In this document: positions 11,614 through 20,815 of the stretch, piece after piece | How positions within the stretch are numbered: the stretch's first letter is position 1 | Layout: the number at the start of each line of letters is the position of its first letter | Source of the DNA: Turbatrix aceti | Lineage: Eukaryota > Nematoda > Chromadorea > Rhabditida > Panagrolaimidae | Direction of reading: 5' to 3' | Length of the DNA: 64,000 nt | NCBI GenBank assembly: GCA_963969345.1 | Contig: OZ017769.1 | Location: 10,791,725 to 10,855,724, forward strand | Position numbers and translations under genes: made by a program | The notes under the pieces: generated by a model | What the model saw: the letters and a program-made list of their open reading frames with translations, nothing else | What the model was told of the DNA's origin: nothing | The model's database searches: none

Positions 11614-12662
11614 ATGTCTTCTGTGGATCCGGCATTAGATGGCGTTCAACAGGCGATGACGATGCTTATCGGTTTGTTTTTGCCCAATTTTGAATTTGAA
11701 ACTTCATTTTTTTCTTTTTCAGCTCTGATGGCGCAGGAAGAACCTAACTCTGTGGCTTTTGACGTACTTTCTGAGAAGTTCAGCATCCTGCAGGCGAGGA
11801 AGAAAATTTTATCCACTTATTCTGCCGAAATGGGTCAACGCATGGCCGCTGTCAACGCCGAAATCGAAATCGAACGCGCCGAACGTCTTGCTCCCATCAA
11901 ACAGGAATTTGAGGATAAACTCGCCAATCTGCCTATTTTGGATGTGATCAACCTGGTGGGTGAACCTGCCGTCGACCCCCAAGTTGTCAGACTGGTTACT
12001 CAATACATGCAAAGGCACACTGTCGAAACCAGCGGCATTCCGGAAGAAGAATTGTTTTTCAAATCTCTTTTTCCTACCGGTGCAGTTCCAAGCGCTTTCT
12101 ACGATTTCCTGAAATTTGTGTGGTCAAACGCCAATTGTCCATTCAGCACTAAGTATCCATCCTCGCTGGCTGCAATGAACCGTATCATCCATTCTCAGAA
12201 TTACTCACAACTCCTAATCGTTGTTCTGGACACATCGCTTCGTCCCATTATGACCAACTCTAACTTCACTAAAGCACAGTTTCTCAAGAGTTTGGTCATT
12301 TACGACTCGAAAACCGGCAAAGTTGTTTCGATTTCCGTCACTAACGAAACGGTGAGTTCAAAACTTGGAAGTTCAACGATTTTTTTGTTTTTTAGGGCCG
12401 AGAGCTTTGCAATAAATGCCTGCGTTTCATGCCCTTCTGGCACTGCTGCGAGAGCCAGTGCCTCATCTGCCTCCGCACGGGGAGCAGGGGCAAGTGCTGC
12501 AAGCCTGCTGCTCAATCGGAACCCAAAACTTGCCCCGTGTGCAAGGCAATCTGCCAGACCGACGATTGTTTCCGCGCTCACAAATACGTCTGTCCTTGGC
12601 AGGTTCATGGACTGCGTGACGACGTTTTTCACCGACTTGAAACGGTTATTGCGAAGGCTTGA
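11614..12662 (+). CDS. Coiled-coil / Cys-rich family member 2, full length, 317 aa
   Basis: Unrecognised family. Three exons: 11614-11671 (19 codons, phase 1 exit), 11723-12351 and 12396-12662. Exon 2 encodes a heptad-like charged helix (residues about 35-85, rich in Glu/Arg/Lys) and the central domain with IIHSQNYSQ, LDTSLRPIMTN and LVIYDSKTGK. Exon 3 encodes the Cys-rich tail, with C-x2-C, C-x3-C-x2-C, C-x2-C-x3-C and a DDCFRAHKYVC ending, probably binding two or three zinc ions. No signal peptide or membrane segment is seen, so it is probably intracellular. AATAAA follows near 12711. It starts 427 bases after POLA1 on the same strand. Confidence 0.8.
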
Positions 12663-13135
12663 ACATTGGTCAGTATTTTTTACTTGTTTTGTTATTTGAA
12701 AAATGGTTAAATAAATTTTTTTTCATCAGTTTGTGAGTTTTACAGCGTAAAAAGAAAAAAAACAATCCATCGCGCCTTTTTCGTTCGTGTCAAGAGTTTG
12801 TGTTGAGACTGTTTACATTTTGAGTATTTGTTCTGAAATTTTGAACAAATAAATTTTTGTGGTAAGTTTTTTTTCATCAGAAAACTAAAAATTTATGATA
12901 CAGTGAAAACTATAATTTGTCACAGTTGCATAACTATTTATTACTCGTGAAGGCATTTTGAAAATTTGCCTTTGTCGAACAAATTTTATTGTTATGCATT
13001 TTTTACAAACTTTTTGTACACAAAAATGTGCAAATTTTGAACATCAGCAGCGAGTGATTTTATATTTTTGGCGTCAGTGGATTAGTCATTCGTAGTTTTT
13101 TGTCTCAATTCCGTGCATCCTCCCCTATCACTGCC
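12663..13135. other. Intergenic, no gene seen
   Basis: AT-rich spacer between two tandem members of the Cys-rich family. It has a poly(A) signal near 12711 and a second AATAAA near 12848; no repeat shared with other parts of the window was noticed. Confidence 0.5.
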
Positions 13136-14209
13136 ATGGATGGGATCACGACAGAATCGCAAACTGAACATAGCAAACTGAAAAGCCAGATCGTTGAACT
13201 CCACGGTTTGTATCAGCCTTTCTGTTCAACTTCTAAAGAAATTTAACAGATTTCAGAGCAAATTAAAAGCTCAAACGTGGATTCTGATTCGTACGACACA
13301 CTCATTGGTGAGATGTACGCTCTGCTCCAACAAAGGATGCTGCTGGAAGAACTCATGGCTAATCAAGCGATAGAAACGATCAGCGAACCTCAAAGTCAGA
13401 AAAAAAGGCGAGAGCACAAGACCAACAACTTTGAACTATTCAAAGACAAATTCGTAGAAAATTCTGTGGAATTGAGTTGCTCCATCGCCGGCTTCAGTAC
13501 TGATACCACCGAATTGGTTGCAGAGTTCATGCAAACCTATGCCGACGATTTCTCAGTTGTTCCGGCAAGAAACTTTTTTCACGCGGCTGCATGTTCCAAT
13601 TTCAATGCGTACACGTCGTCGGAATTTAAGAATGAATACGAAGAGCTTTCCAACGTGCTATGGACACATGCAGGATGCCCGATGGGCACCGGTTTTCCAC
13701 TGACACTCTCCGCAGTCGAGCGAATCATCCACATGCCAGGGTACTGCAAATACCACGTTTCCATCCTGGACACCTCGCTCCAGGTCATCCTGACCAATGC
13801 TGGGTACAGTAATAAACAAAGGTACAGTTTTCTTGTAATTTTTGACTCCTGCACGCGCAAATTTGCTCCAATTTCACAGATGAACAGAAAGGTCGGTTTT
13901 TAGCTTTTTTGAAAAGCCAAATTGTTTTTTTAGGGTCAATATTTTTGTAACAAGTGCTTTCGCTATCCGAAAACTCGTTCGCACTCAGACTCATGCCAAC
14001 GCCAGTGCCCCATCTGTCTGCGCTCCGGAGACGACGTAAAGTGCTTCAAACTTTTGTCGGATTTTAAATTCCAAATTTGTCCTGCCTGCAATGCGTACTG
14101 CTACAGAGACGACTGCTTCAACGCACATCAAACAGTCTGTCCCCGCCCTGTATCCGAGCTGCATGACGATATCGTGCAGCAAATCATTAATTTGGATTTT
14201 TCGATTTGA
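13136..14209 (+). CDS. Coiled-coil / Cys-rich family member 3, full length, 326 aa
   Basis: Same three-exon plan as its neighbour: 13136-13205 (phase 1 exit), 13257-13891 and 13934-14209 (phase 0 entry). The central domain carries RIIHMPGY, LDTSLQVILTNAGYS and FAPISQMNRK. The tail shows the clearest form of the family pattern: C-x2-C-x12-C-x3-C-x2-C-x8-C-x11-C-x2-C-x3-C-x4-C-x3-H-x3-C, ending PRPVSELHDDIV. The N-terminal helix is shorter than in member 2. AATAAA occurs near 14246. Function unknown; the ligand spacing fits a multi-zinc domain, and protein or nucleic-acid binding would be guesses. Confidence 0.8.
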
Positions 14210-14453
14210 AAATGGATTGTGTTTGATTTTCAATGGCATGGGAAAATAAATAGTGCAGAAAGTGACACAGATTGCCGGAAGGCAGACAAAAATTAATTCA
14301 GCTTGTAGACTGGTGGGCTGTGTTTTCAAACTTAAATAAAATTTCACTTTGTAAAAATTGAACGAATCTGAATTTTACGTTGGCGTACGCAGGAGTTTGA
14401 GAGTGTGCTGATTGAAAAAATGTCGCTGAACAAAAATAGTACACGTTGTTTAT

Positions 14454-14947
14454 TTACCAGAAAGGCAGCCAGACAAAATAACTCATAAGAGGGACGCGTT
14501 TGCGAAGAATGTACACAACGACTCCAAAGTACACGAGCAAAGCCAGACAGATGAGAAGTCGATCTGTGAATTCTCGCCGTCCGTATTTGGAGATAAGCTT
14601 TGATCCGGTCTGAAAGAACATTTTTTAAGACTAACAAAATGGGAGTAACAAAAACTGACCTTGATAGTGGATCCAATGGTGTGGTACTGTCCGTGCGTGG
14701 TCTGGAGGACGTCAGACGAGTGAATGAGGGTCGTCGTCGTGTTTTCGGACCTCTGAACTTGATCGCTCATCTTGGACACGAGTGATGCGAGGGAATCAGT
14801 CGTCTTGCGTGCTTCGAGTCTCAGTTCATCCTTCTGACGCTGGCGTTGACGCTCGGCAAATGTGTTTTGGTTTTTGACGGAAAACAGGTCTTTGCGCTTC
14901 GCTTCCAGTTCAGCGGCTTTTTGTTCACGGAGTTGCCGGTAGTTCAT
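14454..14947 (-). CDS. Sec20/BNIP1-type SNARE, 147 aa
   Basis: Tail-anchored Qb-type SNARE of the ER syntaxin-18 complex, used in Golgi-to-ER retrograde fusion. Two exons: 14660-14947 and 14454-14609. The SNARE helix includes LASLVSKMSDQVQRSE and TIGSTIK, then the diagnostic stretch SKLISKYGRREFTDRLLICL leads into a C-terminal membrane span and a short luminal tail. The match to the BNIP1 C-terminal half is strong. The protein is shorter than BNIP1 (228 aa), with most of the N-terminal region absent. TTTTTTTCAG lies 8 bases before the chosen ATG, which suits a trans-splice acceptor; an undetected upstream coding exon is the alternative. It starts 143 bases downstream of the tRNA isopentenyltransferase gene on the same strand. 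Confidence 0.82.
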
Positions 14948-15090
14948 TTTGGATTCTGAAAAAAATGCAAACCTAAAAATTATTTTTTTCGGGGTAAGAT
15001 AAAAAATGAGGGAAATAAAACCCATTCAAATTCCTCTCAAAATTCACTCAAAATCAACAAGTTTATTTCCATCTCAAATAATTTCAAATT

Positions 15091-16681
15091 TTAACTTGGC
15101 TCTGTCTGCCGAACTTTTTTGAGTACGCTTTTGTGCTTCTTTCCCTTGATGTGCCTGTCATACGTCTCCTCGCCGTGGATGTCGATGCCGCAGACTTCGC
15201 AGTGCATGACCCGGTTTGATCGCTTGCGAGATTCGATGACTTCTTCCTCGGTCGGGGAATCGGTCTTTGACTTCAAGGGATCGCTGACTTCTGAGCCCTC
15301 GGCTTCGAATTCATCGAGTCGGAGTGGCTCACCCTGGAGGAAACGGTCGACGATGGTCAGGGCTTTCGGGACCAGGGATGTACGAAACGTGTCTGCGTTC
15401 GAAGAATCCAAGTTCACTAGTTGGGGGAGCTGAAATTATCAAAATCCAGTTTTTTTTACGTTAACAAAAATTAATTTTCAAAAAAAAACGACAAAAAAGC
15501 GTGAGTAAACTGACCTCTTCCCTCGTCCGCCGCTTGAGCAGCCGTTGCCTCATCCAGAGACGTTGCTTCCGGCTGTACTGCTGTGTGTGTAACGAGAGAT
15601 CGTTGAGTCCCTTCACAAATGCCTTTCTGCCGTTCAGCAACACCCTCTCGTCCTTTGACAGCTTGAAAAAAGGCAAAAACTCCTTGATTCCGATGGATTG
15701 AAGAATTCCGTGACTCTCGAGGCTGTCTCCGTACTGAAAACTAATTTTTTAATTGCAATCTTATTTTTGGGTTAAAAAACGAACCTGATCGTAAAAGTCC
15801 TCCAATTCAGCTCTCAGTCCTCGTTTGACCATCTTGTCGACGCGGAATATGAGTCTTTTTCTGAGAACTTCTTTGTCGGCGTCCAGGTTGATTAGTAGGA
15901 CGTTGAGATACCGAAGGCCACAGCTTTGGGTCTCCAGAAACTCACTTTTTCGCTTTCCAGTTAGTCGGAAAATTTCGACAGCTCTCAAAACGCGAAAACG
16001 ATTGTTTCGATGAATTTGGGCAGCAAAAGCTGGATCGACGCGTTTGAGTTCGTCGTAGAGTTCCTCTGTTGTCAGGGATTGTAGGGATTCTCGGATTTCG
16101 GCTAAAAATGGGAAAGAGTACATAACAAGCAGCAAAATATCGTAAAAAACGTAATGATAACGTAAATAGAGCTACTTCAAGTACAGTGAACAATTTGTTG
16201 CAAAAAACAATTTGACTTACGGTTAGAATCAGCAGAAGCATCGGTAATAAGATTATCTCGATAGAGGACGCTTTCAACGTAATAGGCAGTGCCCCCAACG
16301 ATGATAGGCAGTTTTCCTCGATTCCAAACATCTTCAATGACGGCAATGGCATCGTCTCTGAAGTGTACGACGTGGTAGTCGGCTGCTGTGGGCTCGTAGA
16401 AGGACATGAGGTGATGGGGGATGCCCTGCATCTCCTCATGCGTCACCTTGTTTGTTACGATGTCCAGACCTGCAAAAAAGTTTTTCGTTGAAAAAAAAGT
16501 TATAAAAAGACCAACCTTTGTAAATCTGCATCGAATCTGCGGATATGACTTCGCCATTGAACTTTTTAGCAATCTCAATGCCGAGATCGGATTTTCCAGT
16601 TCCAGTGCATCCTGCAACGATGATTAACGGCTTTGGAGGTGTAAACATTGCCCATCCGTATCGCAGAAGTCGACTTAGCAT
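15091..16681 (-). CDS. gro-1: tRNA dimethylallyl(isopentenyl)transferase with C-terminal zinc finger, 429 aa
   Basis: Transfers an isopentenyl group to A37 of tRNAs that read U-starting codons. Five exons: 16516-16681, 16221-16469, 15785-16101, 15515-15733 and 15091-15429. Seen: P-loop GCTGTGKS at residues 24-31, [11 protein letters not shown], the HHLM and GGTAYYVES motifs, [11 protein letters not shown], and a C-terminal C2H2 finger (CEVC...H...H near residues 393-415), as in Mod5/TRIT1/GRO-1. Met1 and Met12 are both plausible starts; the first gives an Arg-rich leader ([11 protein letters not shown]), fitting a mitochondrial form, as described for C. elegans GRO-1. C. elegans gro-1 sits in an operon, and here a Sec20 gene follows closely. 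Confidence 0.93.
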
Positions 16682-17323
16682 AAACGAAGCAATTTATTGA
16701 AAAGAGAAGACAGATTGGCGATCGATCAGGTGGATAGAAACGGAAGAACGGGTATAAAAACACGTTGAATTAACAAAATTTTTTCGCGCATGCGTTGCGT
16801 TGAGGACACTTCGCCAAAAAGAAACGCAATATTTTGAAAAAAAAGGTGCATGCATGTTTTTGGGAATCCTGACCTGCAGGGGTAATAAAGTGCACCTTGT
16901 AAACCCAAAATCTGGCAAAGTTGCGCATGCCAAATTTACAGTTTTTGCAGTTTTTAGAGCGGCATAGCACAAAAACAAGGCTTTATAAGCCCGCCATTAA
17001 TTGTTATTTTAAAAAAGGCAGGCTGGCATTTGACATTGCGGATTTGTATTTTTCTTACGGTTTGATACAACTTATTAGGATCAAACATTTATTAGTGTAA
17101 AGTCGTCATTTCTAAACCGGCCTGCAGACTTCCTCATAGGTAGTTAGTAGCAGAAAGCTGTGCTCAAAGCAGGTGCAATTATGCACGAGTAAGAGTAATA
17201 AAGTAAAGTAAAGTAAAGTAAAGCAGGTGCAGTCGCTGAAGAACGCTGACTGACGTAATGAGATCAGTTGGCCCGCTTTCTGTCAGACTAACTTTTCGTA
17301 CTTTTCCTTGCTGGTGATAAAAA
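16682..17323. other. Intergenic, no gene seen; short TAAAG repeat
   Basis: It lies between divergent gro-1 and the chemoreceptor. It contains a (TAAAG)n run at about 17195-17225 preceded by AATTATGCACGAGTAAGAG, which recurs at 20145-20185. No promoter motif was recognised with confidence. Confidence 0.5.
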
Positions 17324-18364
17324 ATGCCGCTCCCAGAAGACGAATGGGTTATCCGCATTATCAAAGCGACAGATATATTTACATCTGTTATTACTGTACC
17401 TTTGTACGGCATACTTTTATTGTGCTTCATAAAAAAAAATAAAAGTGTTGATGCTAACAAGTATTTTCTTATGAATCAGGCATTTTGGTCATTGTTTCTA
17501 CACGTGTCACTTGCTGTAAATATACCGTATTTTTTAATACCAATAGCCGGTGGATACGCCATGGGACTCCCACAAACGTTACTTCAGTCGGTATCAGCTA
17601 CGGTATTTGTTTTAATTGGTATCGGTAATTTGCTATGTTCGGCGTTGATTAGTTTTGGATATCGATACTTTTTGGTATGTTTTTTTATTGCAAGTTGTTT
17701 TTCATCGCAAACTTTGCAGACCGCGTGCAGTAAACAAAGAACACTTCTTTCACCCAAACTATTTTATACCGGCTGCGTCGTAGCAAATCTTGTGGTAATA
17801 TCTTTTCCCGTTTGTGCTTATGCAATCAAACATAAGAATTTTACACAAGATTACGTCAATCAAGTTGTTTTCAATGAGCACCCTTTGTACGAAGCATATC
17901 TTTCCGAATCATCGGTATTTGTTGTCAGTAAAGGTATTATGACTGTAATCTGTTATCCCTACATTATATTAGCTTGTATCGTATTAGTTGTTATGTCTAA
18001 AATTATTCACAAGTCATTCACGTACGCGATGGAGCTCCGAAAGAGATTGAATCAGAATGCTGTTACAAGAAATCATCGAGTGCTTATTATTTACAACATT
18101 ACTCAGATACTTCTTATTTTTGTCTTTGGTTATGTACCTTATTTTACTTTGATACTATGTGTTACGTTCCAAATCAACGCACCGTATTTTTACAATTTGC
18201 TTCACTGCTTTGCTTACTTTATTGCAATGTCTCAAGGAGGAGCGATATTACTTTTGATTCGTCCGTATCGAGAGTATTGCATGTCGTTTCTTCCCTTCAA
18301 GAAAAGTGTTCGGGTTTTTACTATAGCAAACATTGTAATTGCTCCAACTAAAACTGAATTTTAA
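17324..18364 (+). CDS. Seven-transmembrane chemoreceptor, srh-like, 331 aa
   Basis: Nematode serpentine chemoreceptor, presumably in sensory-neuron membranes. Seven hydrophobic segments are visible. The PYFLIPIAGGYAMG stretch after TM2 and the PYREYC motif after TM7 resemble the srh family. The frame is open throughout, but 17675-17719 (GTATGT...TTTGCAG, 45 bases) looks like an in-frame intron: removing it joins FGYRYFL to TACSKQ and deletes an odd Phe/Cys/Ser-rich insert. The model is therefore 17324-17674 plus 17720-18364. C-terminus is short and basic. Family assignment within the Str superfamily is tentative. Confidence 0.82.
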   Translation: MPLPEDEWVIRIIKATDIFTSVITVPLYGILLLCFIKKNKSVDANKYFLMNQAFWSLFLHVSLAVNIPYFLIPIAGGYAMGLPQTLLQSVSATVFVLIGIGNLLCSALISFGYRYFLVCFFIASCFSSQTLQTACSKQRTLLSPKLFYTGCVVANLVVISFPVCAYAIKHKNFTQDYVNQVVFNEHPLYEAYLSESSVFVVSKGIMTVICYPYIILACIVLVVMSKIIHKSFTYAMELRKRLNQNAVTRNHRVLIIYNITQILLIFVFGYVPYFTLILCVTFQINAPYFYNLLHCFAYFIAMSQGGAILLLIRPYREYCMSFLPFKKSVRVFTIANIVIAPTKTEF

Positions 18365-18427
18365 TATAAACTGTTTATACTGTTAAAACTGAAACGTATA
18401 TATTTATGTATAATAAAGTGTGGTATA

Positions 18428-19997
18428 CAGTGAGTTGCAAAATGATAGACTCACCCCTAAAATCGGGATTTTTAGCAAAACCGTAAAAGCTACAATAACG
18501 GGAGTAGGCTCATTCGATTCAGCGTAAAAAGTTACGTCCGTAATAGTTGCTCCCGGCTTTATTTGCAAGAAAATACGGCCACCAGAAAATAATTTTAGTT
18601 TTTTGACCGTTGCAAAATGATAGACTCACTTAGGTTTTCGGAGGGAATAAATTATTTACAGTGCGCCATAGGTCCGCAAACCAGGTATTTGTAACAGACA
18701 TGTTAGTTTCAATCAAAATTAATCACAAATGGGCGGTGGGACGGGCTTCAGAAAAAAAATTGAGCGCTTCAGGTGAAATTAGATCCCCAACATCAATGAA
18801 GGCTTCCTGAGAGTTGGTGATCACTGATATTAAGCGCCTATCGACACATAGTGAACCTAGAGTATGCCCCCGTAAGATTTCAAACCGTTTGGGGCACGTA
18901 CATTGTGTTGGCCGAAACGGAATATTCAATTTTCGATGTTCAGTAGGCTAAAATTTGCAATTCAGTGCATTCTGACACCGTTTTTGACCGAGAAAATTTT
19001 TTTCTGAATCAACGGCATTGACAAAACAATACGAGATATGCATTCAAAACTTTTTGATCTGATACTCGACTTGTGGGGGGCAATGAAAAAGTAAAAAAGC
19101 CCCTGTTTTAATTACTCAAAAACGGGAGTTAGATGTCAAGTTCTGAAATTCGGTTTTTTTCACTAAAGCTGCTATTGAGTTGGGTTTGCTAATATCAAAA
19201 AATTAAATTTTAACAACAGAAACAATTTGATGCGTTTCTGGACCGAACTGATTGAAAAAAAATCTAAAATTAGTGGAAACAATTTTAAATTCGGGAAGGG
19301 GGGCATTTCTGTTTTACCCAACGCTCTGTTTACTACTTGTTTCGTACCGTGCATGTCGCGTATTATATCAAAAAGTTTCGAATGCATATCTCGTATTGTT
19401 TTGTCAATGCCGTTGATTCAGAAAAAAATTTTCTCGGTCAAAAACGGTGTCAGAATGCACTGAATTGCAAATTTTAGCCTACTGAACATCGAAAATTGAA
19501 TATTCCGTTTCGGCCAACACAATGTACGTGCCCCAAACGGTTTGAAATCTTACGGGGGCATACTCTAGGTTCACTATGTGTCGATAGGCGCTTAATATCA
19601 GTGATCACCAACTCTCAGGAAGCCTTCATTGATGTTGGGGATCTAATTTCACCTGAAGCGCTCAATTTTTTTTCTGAAGCCCGTCCCACCGCCCATTTGT
19701 GATTAATTTTGATTGAAACTAACATGTCTGTTACAAATACCTGGTTTGCGGACCTATGGCGCACTGTAAATAATTTATTCCCTCCGAAAACCTAAGTGAG
19801 TCTATCATTTTGCAACGGTCAAAAAACTAAAATTATTTTCTGGTGGCCGTATTTTCTTGCAAATAAAGCCGGGAGCAACTATTACGGACGTAACTTTTTA
19901 CGCTGAATCGAATGAGCCTACTCCCGTTATTGTAGCTTTTACGGTTTTGCTAAAAATCCCGATTTTAGGGGTGAGTCTATCATTTTGCAACTCACTG
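18428..19997. mobile_element. Foldback Tc1/mariner-type element with about 640-bp inverted arms
   Basis: Ends CAGTGAGTTGCAAAATG... and ...CATTTTGCAACTCACTG are flanked by TA on both sides (18426-18427 and 19998-19999), the Tc1/mariner target. Position p pairs with 38425-p without indels to about 19070; both arms encode the same 68-residue frame (18723-18929 minus, 19496-19702 plus). Each arm has two direct copies of GTTGCAAAATGATAGACTCAC, at 18434-18454 and 18609-18629 and mirrored at 19796-19816 and 19971-19991. This IR/DR layout is known from Sleeping Beauty-like Tc1 elements. The centre (about 19070-19350) is diverged. No DDE transposase is present, so it is non-autonomous. Confidence 0.85.
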
Positions 19998-20001
19998 TAT
20001 A

Positions 20002-20104
20002 CTCATCATTTACACCTACGTGGACATCATTTGTGCCTCCTAACATCTGGTCTAATGATAACTAACCACTGAGTAATGGTGAAATAAATAAATAAATAAA
20101 TAAA
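20002..20104 (+). mobile_element. 5'-truncated LINE 3' tail (copy 1)
   Basis: The stretch ATTTACACCTACGTGGACATCATTTGTGCCTCCTAACATCTGGTCTAATGATAACTAACCACTGAGTAATGGTGAAATAAATAAAT matches the 3' end of the LINE at 36845-37599 and abuts the right end of the foldback element. Only the 3' untranslated tail and the AAAT repeat remain. Confidence 0.75.
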
Positions 20105-20815
20105 TATACTCATCACTGTCTCTTTAATTTTGTAATGAGTAATTATGCACGAGTAAGAGTAATAAAGTAATGTAAAGTAAAGTGTGGTATATAACTTTTT
20201 GTTTGTATGTATACAAGTCTGTCCAAGGAGGAAAATAAATTTAAAAAATCACTGTCAAGAGATGTCAGAATTTTTTGTGAGAGCGGTGAGACCTGTTACG
20301 GAAGTATATTTAGGTTTTGCATAAAGCTAAGCTATCAAAACAAACAGCTGTTATCACCCACCAGCCGAGGAACACAGTAAATATTATTAATTGAAACTGC
20401 ATTGTAAGACTAAATATAATACTACAGCTGCAAATTTATTTTTTCGCACCGTGACAGAAAGATTTGTTTTTTTTTGCTCAAACAAATTATCAAAAATATA
20501 AAACTCACAGAAAAATTTGACCAAGCTTTCCCCCCTCAATCAATCATTTCTCATCGTAAAACAATAGAAATTACGACGAGAAATAAATTTTAGCCATGAA
20601 CGAACAATTTGACAGTAAGAAAATAATTTTTATGATCGTTGAACTGTGATTGAAATTTATAAAGTTAACAAGTATTTTTTGTTTTTTTGCTAAATTAAAA
20701 AAAATAAATACTTTTTTCATTTCTGTTTTTTATCGTAAATATAACAACAAGAAGATCACCAATCACAACGAAAAAATAGATAAAACATCGCTCATGCCAA
20801 TCACATTCGACGCAA
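20105..20815. other. Intergenic, no gene seen
   Basis: AT-rich spacer downstream of NUP93. It contains the second copy of the GCACGAGTAAGAGTAATAAAG motif (about 20147-20167) and AAAGTGTGGTATA near 20177, which also flanks the foldback element on its left (18414-18427). Confidence 0.5.

Noticed and set aside
17190..17225. CRISPR-like or telomeric array at the TAAAG run
   Set aside because: It is a five-base microsatellite without spacers and does not match the nematode telomere repeat TTAGGC.
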